59,054 bases of DNA from Candidatus Moraniibacteriota bacterium (GTDB lineage: Bacteria > Patescibacteriota > Minisyncoccia > Moranbacterales > UBA1568), in assembly GCA_013334245.1 (NCBI GenBank), contig JAAXXZ010000006.1, positions 1 through 59,054 of the forward strand, given 5' to 3'. The position numbers and the translations under genes were made by a program. The notes under the pieces were generated by a model. It was not told the origin of the DNA and ran no database searches. It was given only the letters and a program-made list of their open reading frames with translations. This document shows positions 54,890 to 59,054 of the stretch, one piece after another; position 1 is the first letter of the stretch, and the number at the start of each line of letters is the position of its first letter.

Positions 54890-55891
54890 ATGAATATGAC
54901 GGACGAGTTGCTCCAGTCGGAGGAGTGGATGCGGTTTCAGGAGGCGGCCGGAAGGCGCGTCGTGCGTCTTTGCGGTAAGTATTGGAGTGCGAACGGAGTT
55001 GTGCACCGGTTGCCGATCGTGGGGGAATACCTGTATGTTCCACGCGGACCACGCGTGGAAAGCACAAAGCCCAAAATACAAATACCAAACGAAACACAAA
55101 ACCCGGATCACAAAACCCGGATAGAACCTGTAATGGAAGCGTTACGAGCGAAAGCGAAGGAACTGAGTGTCGGATGGATACGGATCGAACCGGAGACGGA
55201 TACGGCGCTTTCGGAGATTCGCGAAGCGACGAAGGGAGCGAAGATCACGAAGGCGCCGCATGACATGCAGCCGCGCGAGACGTTCGTAGTCGACCTTGCG
55301 CCGACCGAAGAGGAACTGCTTGCACAGATGAAACCCAAAGCAAGGTACAATATCGGCGTCGCGAAAAAACGTGGCGTGAACGTGGTGATGTCGTCCGATG
55401 CGAAATATGTGGAGGCGTTCATCCGGTTGGTGATGGGAACCGCAGACCGCAAGGGGATCGTTCCGCATCCGAAGGGCTACTATGAAGCGATGTGTGCGTC
55501 GCTTCTCGATGAGAACGGAAAAATCTTTGCAGCGGAAAAAGATGGTGAGATCATCGCCGCGAACGTGGTCATTTTCCATGGGAACACGGCGACGTATCTG
55601 CACGGCGGATCCGATGAGGCATTCCGGGCGGATATGGCACCGTTTCTTCTGCAGTGGGAGGCGATGCGCGAAGCGAAGCGGCACGGATGTTCGCGGTATG
55701 ATTTTGGTGGAGTTTCCATGGCGGAGCTTGAGGCGGGTACGGGAAAGTGGCTCGGCATCACCCGGTTCAAGACCGGTTTTTCTCCCACGACTTCCGCGAC
55801 CGTATTTCCGGGCGCGTATGATGTCGTCCTTTCTCCGGTGCGGTACTGGGCGTATAAGATGATACAGAGAGTGAAGAGGGTTGTCAGGTGA
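54890..55891 (+). CDS. FemAB/FemX-like peptidoglycan bridge aminoacyltransferase
   Basis: LLAQMKPKARYNIGVAKKRGV, YLHGGSDEAFRADMAPFLLQWEAMREAKRHGCSRYDFGGVSM, GITRFKTGFSP. Confidence 0.9.
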   Translation: MNMTDELLQSEEWMRFQEAAGRRVVRLCGKYWSANGVVHRLPIVGEYLYVPRGPRVESTKPKIQIPNETQNPDHKTRIEPVMEALRAKAKELSVGWIRIEPETDTALSEIREATKGAKITKAPHDMQPRETFVVDLAPTEEELLAQMKPKARYNIGVAKKRGVNVVMSSDAKYVEAFIRLVMGTADRKGIVPHPKGYYEAMCASLLDENGKIFAAEKDGEIIAANVVIFHGNTATYLHGGSDEAFRADMAPFLLQWEAMREAKRHGCSRYDFGGVSMAELEAGTGKWLGITRFKTGFSPTTSATVFPGAYDVVLSPVRYWAYKMIQRVKRVVR

Positions 55892-55916
55892 TTCAAAATA
55901 ATAAATCTTCTCCGTT

Positions 55917-56031
55917 GTCATTCCGACCGAGTCCGCAAGTGGAGGAATCTGCCTTACAACACGATTCACCTCCGTTTATTGCAGATCCCTCGACTCCTCC
56001 GGCATGCGCCGGACTTCGGCTCGGGATGACA
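55917..56031. repeat. MITE-like hairpin repeat, full copy A
   Basis: GTCATTCCGACCGAG..GAGGAATCTG (55917-55951) facing GCAGATCCCTCGACT..CTCGGGATGACA (55981-56031). Confidence 0.8.
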
Positions 56032-56048
56032 GACTATGTTGTGAATGT

Positions 56049-56330
56049 ATGAAGGCATACTGCGTTTACATTCTCGCGAGTATCAATAAAACGCTCTATA
56101 TCGGGGTGACAAGTGATTTGAAGCGGCGTATTTGGGAACATAAAAACAAGGTTGTGCCGGGATTCACGGAACGGTACAATGTCGACAGGCTGGTGTATTA
56201 TGAACAGACGGAGAATGTCTATTCGGCACTGGAACGCGAGAAACAGCTAAAGAAGTGGCGAAGGGATAAGAAGATATCCCTGATCGAGAAAGAGAATCCG
56301 CTGTGGGAGGATTTGTATCCGACATTGTGA
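56049..56330 (+). CDS. GIY-YIG nuclease (UPF0213/YhbQ-like)
   Basis: CVYILASINKTLYIGVTSDLKRRIWEHKNKVVPGFTERYNVDRLVYYEQTENVYSALEREKQLKKWRRDKK. Confidence 0.93.
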   Translation: MKAYCVYILASINKTLYIGVTSDLKRRIWEHKNKVVPGFTERYNVDRLVYYEQTENVYSALEREKQLKKWRRDKKISLIEKENPLWEDLYPTL

Positions 56331-56350
56331 GCGACGGCGTGTCAATTGCT

Positions 56351-56398
56351 GGTCCCTCGACTATTCCGGCATGCGCCGGATTTCGGCTCGGGACGACA
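56351..56398. repeat. Solo right-half copy of the hairpin repeat
   Basis: GGTCCCTCGACTATTCCGGCATGCGCCGGATTTCGGCTCGGGACGACA. Confidence 0.75.
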
Positions 56399-56424
56399 AA
56401 CAAAAAGAATTGAGTATAGTCGTT

Positions 56425-56519
56425 GTCATTCCGACCGAGTCGGCGAGTGGAGGAATCTGAATGGAACGAAGGAATTGATCTTGTTTGTAGCAGATCCCTC
56501 GACTACGCTCGGGATGACA
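56425..56519. repeat. MITE-like hairpin repeat, full copy B
   Basis: GTCATTCCGACCGAGTCGGCGAGTGGAGGAATCTG (56425-56459) facing GCAGATCCCTCGACTACGCTCGGGATGACA (56490-56519). Confidence 0.8.
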
Positions 56520-56525
56520 ACATTA

Positions 56526-56572
56526 GGTCCCTCGACTATTCCAGCATGAGTCAGATTTCGGCTCGGGATGAC
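56526..56572. repeat. Solo right-half copy of the hairpin repeat
   Basis: GGTCCCTCGACTATTCCAGCATGAGTCAGATTTCGGCTCGGGATGACA. Confidence 0.75.
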
Positions 56573-56592
56573 AATATTAGAAAGTATTTCCT

Positions 56593-57870
56593 ATGAAATC
56601 CTTCAAACGACTCGTCTCGAAAATCGTGCCACAACGATCCAAGAATGTCGCACATGGCGCGGAGGCATGGCTGTCCGCCGCACTGTTCGGATTCCCAGCG
56701 AAGGGGATGACGATTGCGGGGGTCACGGGGACGGACGGCAAGACGACGACGGCGAATTTCCTCGCGAACATGCTCGAGGCCGGCGGGAAGCGCGTCGCGC
56801 TCGCGTCGACGGTATCGTTTAAGGTCGCTGGCAGCGTACGGGTGAACGCGTCGAAATACACCACGCTCGGCGGATACCATCTTCAGAAGTTCCTGCGCGA
56901 TGCGAAAAAAGCGGGATGCACGCATGTCGTGCTCGAAGCGTCCTCTCACGCACTCGATCAGGGGCGACTGTCGGGCGTCCGTTTTGCGGTCGCCGTCATC
57001 ACGAACGTGACCCGCGAACACCTCGATTATCACAAGACGATGGAAGAATACCGTCGGGCGAAGCGTCGTCTGTTCGATCACGCGGATGCGGCGGTCGTGA
57101 ATCTCGACATGTGGGAGCCGGAGTTTTTCCTGCGTCGGGCGAAGCGGAAGTCGACCTATTCCACGATCGAATCCTCGGCGGACCTCCTTGCCGAAAACCT
57201 GACACTTTCGCTCGACGGATCGAAATTCTCGATCGGTGAGACCGACTTCGAACTTCGCCTCCCAGGCAAATTCAATGTAGAGAACGTGCTCGCCGCGGCG
57301 GCGGCCGCGTCGCTTCTCGGCATTCCGATGGACGTGATCGCGCAGGCCGCATCGGAGCTCGTGCTGGTGCCGGGGCGCATGGAATCCGTGAAAAACGGAC
57401 TCGGCGCGACGATCATCATCGACTATGCGGTGACACCGGACGCACTCGGCAAGCTCTACGAACTCGTTTCGTCGATGCGGACCGTCGGGACGAAGATCGT
57501 TTCCGTGTTCGGGGCCTGCGGGGACCGCGATCGGGGCAAGCGACCGATCATGGGAGAGATCGTCTCATCGAATGCGGACATCATAATCCTGACCGATGAA
57601 GACCCGTATTACGAAAATCCGGAGCGCATCCTTGACGAAATCCAGGAAGGTATCCGCAACAAGGAAATCGGAGAATCGTTTTTCCGCATACGTGACCGAC
57701 GAACGGCGATACGAAAAGGACTTTCACTGCTCTCTCCGGGCGACATCATGCTCGTGACCGGCAAGGGCGCCGAGGAGGTCATGCTCGTCGGCGACGAACG
57801 CATCCCGTGGAACGATAAGAAAGTCATTGCCGAGGAGTTGGAATCGCTTTCTGAAATATCGCGTAGCTGA
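56593..57870 (+). CDS. murE: MurE-like Mur ligase
   Basis: IAGVTGTDGKTTTANFLANMLEAGG, VLEASSHALDQGRL, NVTREHLDYHKTMEEYRRAKRRLF, VSVFGACGDRDRGKRPIMGEI. Confidence 0.9.
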   Translation: MKSFKRLVSKIVPQRSKNVAHGAEAWLSAALFGFPAKGMTIAGVTGTDGKTTTANFLANMLEAGGKRVALASTVSFKVAGSVRVNASKYTTLGGYHLQKFLRDAKKAGCTHVVLEASSHALDQGRLSGVRFAVAVITNVTREHLDYHKTMEEYRRAKRRLFDHADAAVVNLDMWEPEFFLRRAKRKSTYSTIESSADLLAENLTLSLDGSKFSIGETDFELRLPGKFNVENVLAAAAAASLLGIPMDVIAQAASELVLVPGRMESVKNGLGATIIIDYAVTPDALGKLYELVSSMRTVGTKIVSVFGACGDRDRGKRPIMGEIVSSNADIIILTDEDPYYENPERILDEIQEGIRNKEIGESFFRIRDRRTAIRKGLSLLSPGDIMLVTGKGAEEVMLVGDERIPWNDKKVIAEELESLSEISRS

Positions 57871-57920
57871 CGAAGATTTTTTCGCGTGATATACTTTCTT
57901 ATAAACGGTAAAGGAACGAC

Positions 57921-58697
57921 ATGACACCAAAGGAATGGAAAATCGATAAGAAGACGGGCTTTCTGATGAATCCGGATGTACCGGATGATCGTGACGATAT
58001 GCCGATTCCGAGCTTGAAAGCCGATGACGAGGTGAAGGCCGGAAGCGGAATCGACGATGTCACGAGTGTCGATGAGCTCCGTGGTGGAGGATATGACGCG
58101 AAAACGCTTCGTGATTTCAATAGAAGAAAGGAGGCGGAGCGGCAGAAGAAAGAAGGAAGTGTCTATGAATCCCCGGAAGAGCTTGAACGGACGTATGCCG
58201 AGCTGAAAGGAAAGCTCGACGAGGTCGCGCCGCGGATGGAGAGTGCACTGAGGAAGCTCTGCGGGTGTGCCGGAATCGAATTGGGAGAAGATATTTCCGA
58301 TACTCAGCCCGAAAGTCCGAAGGAGGAGGCGCTCATGGAAGAAATCCGTTCGCTGATCACGGCCGCGTACGCCAAGGAAGTCGCCGGAAACGGGCCTGAA
58401 ACGAAACTGAGCTTCGAACAGGCGAACGAGGCGTTCGATGCATACAAGGAATATGGGCCGGTCCGGAAGGAATACAGTGCTTTGGACGACGAGCTTTTCC
58501 CGGTCATATCGAGAATGCGGCGCGGAGGACTTCTTCCGGAAGATCCGGCGGTGATTGCGGAGAGGGAAAGGCGTGAGCAGGAGCGTGTCCAGAAGCAGGA
58601 AGAGCAGAAACGGCTTGCCGAACAGGCGGATCATGAGGCATCGGAAAAAATCAGAAAAGGATTACTGGACTTTTTTTCAAAAAAGAAAGGGGATTAG
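57921..58697 (+). CDS. Hypothetical charged/coiled-coil protein
   Basis: 258 aa, upstream TATACT (57892 region), Glu/Lys/Arg-rich C-terminus. Confidence 0.65.
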   Translation: MTPKEWKIDKKTGFLMNPDVPDDRDDMPIPSLKADDEVKAGSGIDDVTSVDELRGGGYDAKTLRDFNRRKEAERQKKEGSVYESPEELERTYAELKGKLDEVAPRMESALRKLCGCAGIELGEDISDTQPESPKEEALMEEIRSLITAAYAKEVAGNGPETKLSFEQANEAFDAYKEYGPVRKEYSALDDELFPVISRMRRGGLLPEDPAVIAERERREQERVQKQEEQKRLAEQADHEASEKIRKGLLDFFSKKKGD

Positions 58698-58739
58698 CAG
58701 TATCTCGTCTTTCCCCTTTACTTTCGGCTTGAAAAGGTG

Positions 58740-58835
58740 TATACTGGTCTTGTAGTGAAAACGGGTGCCCCAGCCGGGGAACCCGTATTTCGTTTGAAGA
58801 ACTACAAAAGTCGGTGTTAAGCCGTAACACAAACC
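58740..58835 (+). promoter_or_regulatory. Promoter plus structured 5' leader of a small membrane protein
   Basis: TATACT 58740-58745; TTGTAGT 58750-58756/ACTACAA 58801-58807; CGGGT-g-CCCC 58762-58771/GGGG-a-ACCCG 58776-58785; GTGTTA 58814-58819/TAACAC 58825-58830. Confidence 0.5.
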
Positions 58836-58836
58836 T

Positions 58837-59010
58837 ATGGAAAACAACTCCATGGTTGAGTCGGGTCAGGTGCACAGCGCGAACGAAGGTTCGAAGACAT
58901 GCGCCTCGTGTCGACGGGCACAGGAGGCAGAGGAAATGGCATTCGCTTTTCTTCTGGCCCTGATGCCGGTCATCACGTTGACCCTCTTCGGGAACATGGG
59001 ACTGGTGTGA
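58837..59010 (+). CDS. Small (57 aa) single-TM protein with CxxC
   Basis: MENNSMVESGQVHSANEGSKTCASCRRAQEAEEMAFAFLLALMPVITLTLFGNMGLV*; not in the supplied ORF list. Confidence 0.55.
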   Translation: MENNSMVESGQVHSANEGSKTCASCRRAQEAEEMAFAFLLALMPVITLTLFGNMGLV

Positions 59011-59032
59011 ATGTGTCCCTGAGTTTCCAAAA

Positions 59033-59054
59033 AACCGCCCGATATCGGGCGGTT
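59033..59054. terminator. Palindromic terminator AACCGCCCGATATCGGGCGGTT
   Basis: 22-bp perfect palindrome at window end following the small ORF. Confidence 0.75.

Overview
The window looks like a Candidatus Patescibacteria/CPR-type chromosome segment (inference from gene content: VirB2-like T4SS pilin, large serine recombinase next to a RepA-like ATPase, tRNAs without encoded CCA, standard genetic code). It opens with a transposase remnant. An accessory island (~340-9613) follows, with a 1393-aa STAND/NACHT-like NTPase (candidate Avs-type defence gene), a PD-(D/E)XK-like ORF and a RepA-like ATPase. Its large serine recombinase has its stop codon inside tRNA-Gly. Next come a tRNA cluster (Gly, Ile2, Phe, Val, broken Val copy, Leu), rplS, a pseudouridine synthase, peroxiredoxin and SOD, a pilin fused to an M15-like peptidase domain, and a polysaccharide cluster. 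The canonical jag-yidC-rnpA-rpmH / dnaA / dnaN origin region is present. Further right are PBP1A, an ATP-grasp/retropepsin/7TM/DUF1704 cassette, ruvC, yebC, ruvB, a SET-domain gene, a tandem-ATPase PilB, tsaE, polA, holA, a C-regulated type II R-M locus, rpsT, ruvA, femAB, a GIY-YIG gene bracketed by MITE-like repeats, and murE. The strongest unexplained signals are: (1) an apparently free-standing structured ncRNA gene at ~38507-38822 with a TTGACA-N17-TAGGAT promoter, a multibranched fold and a terminator; (2) the ATP-grasp/7TM/protease/DUF1704 operon; (3) the STAND island with two structured leaders, bracketed by inverted 18-bp tRNA-Gly fragments; (4) the GIY-YIG gene between paired hairpin repeats. 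No searches or folding programs were run; all pairings were read by eye.
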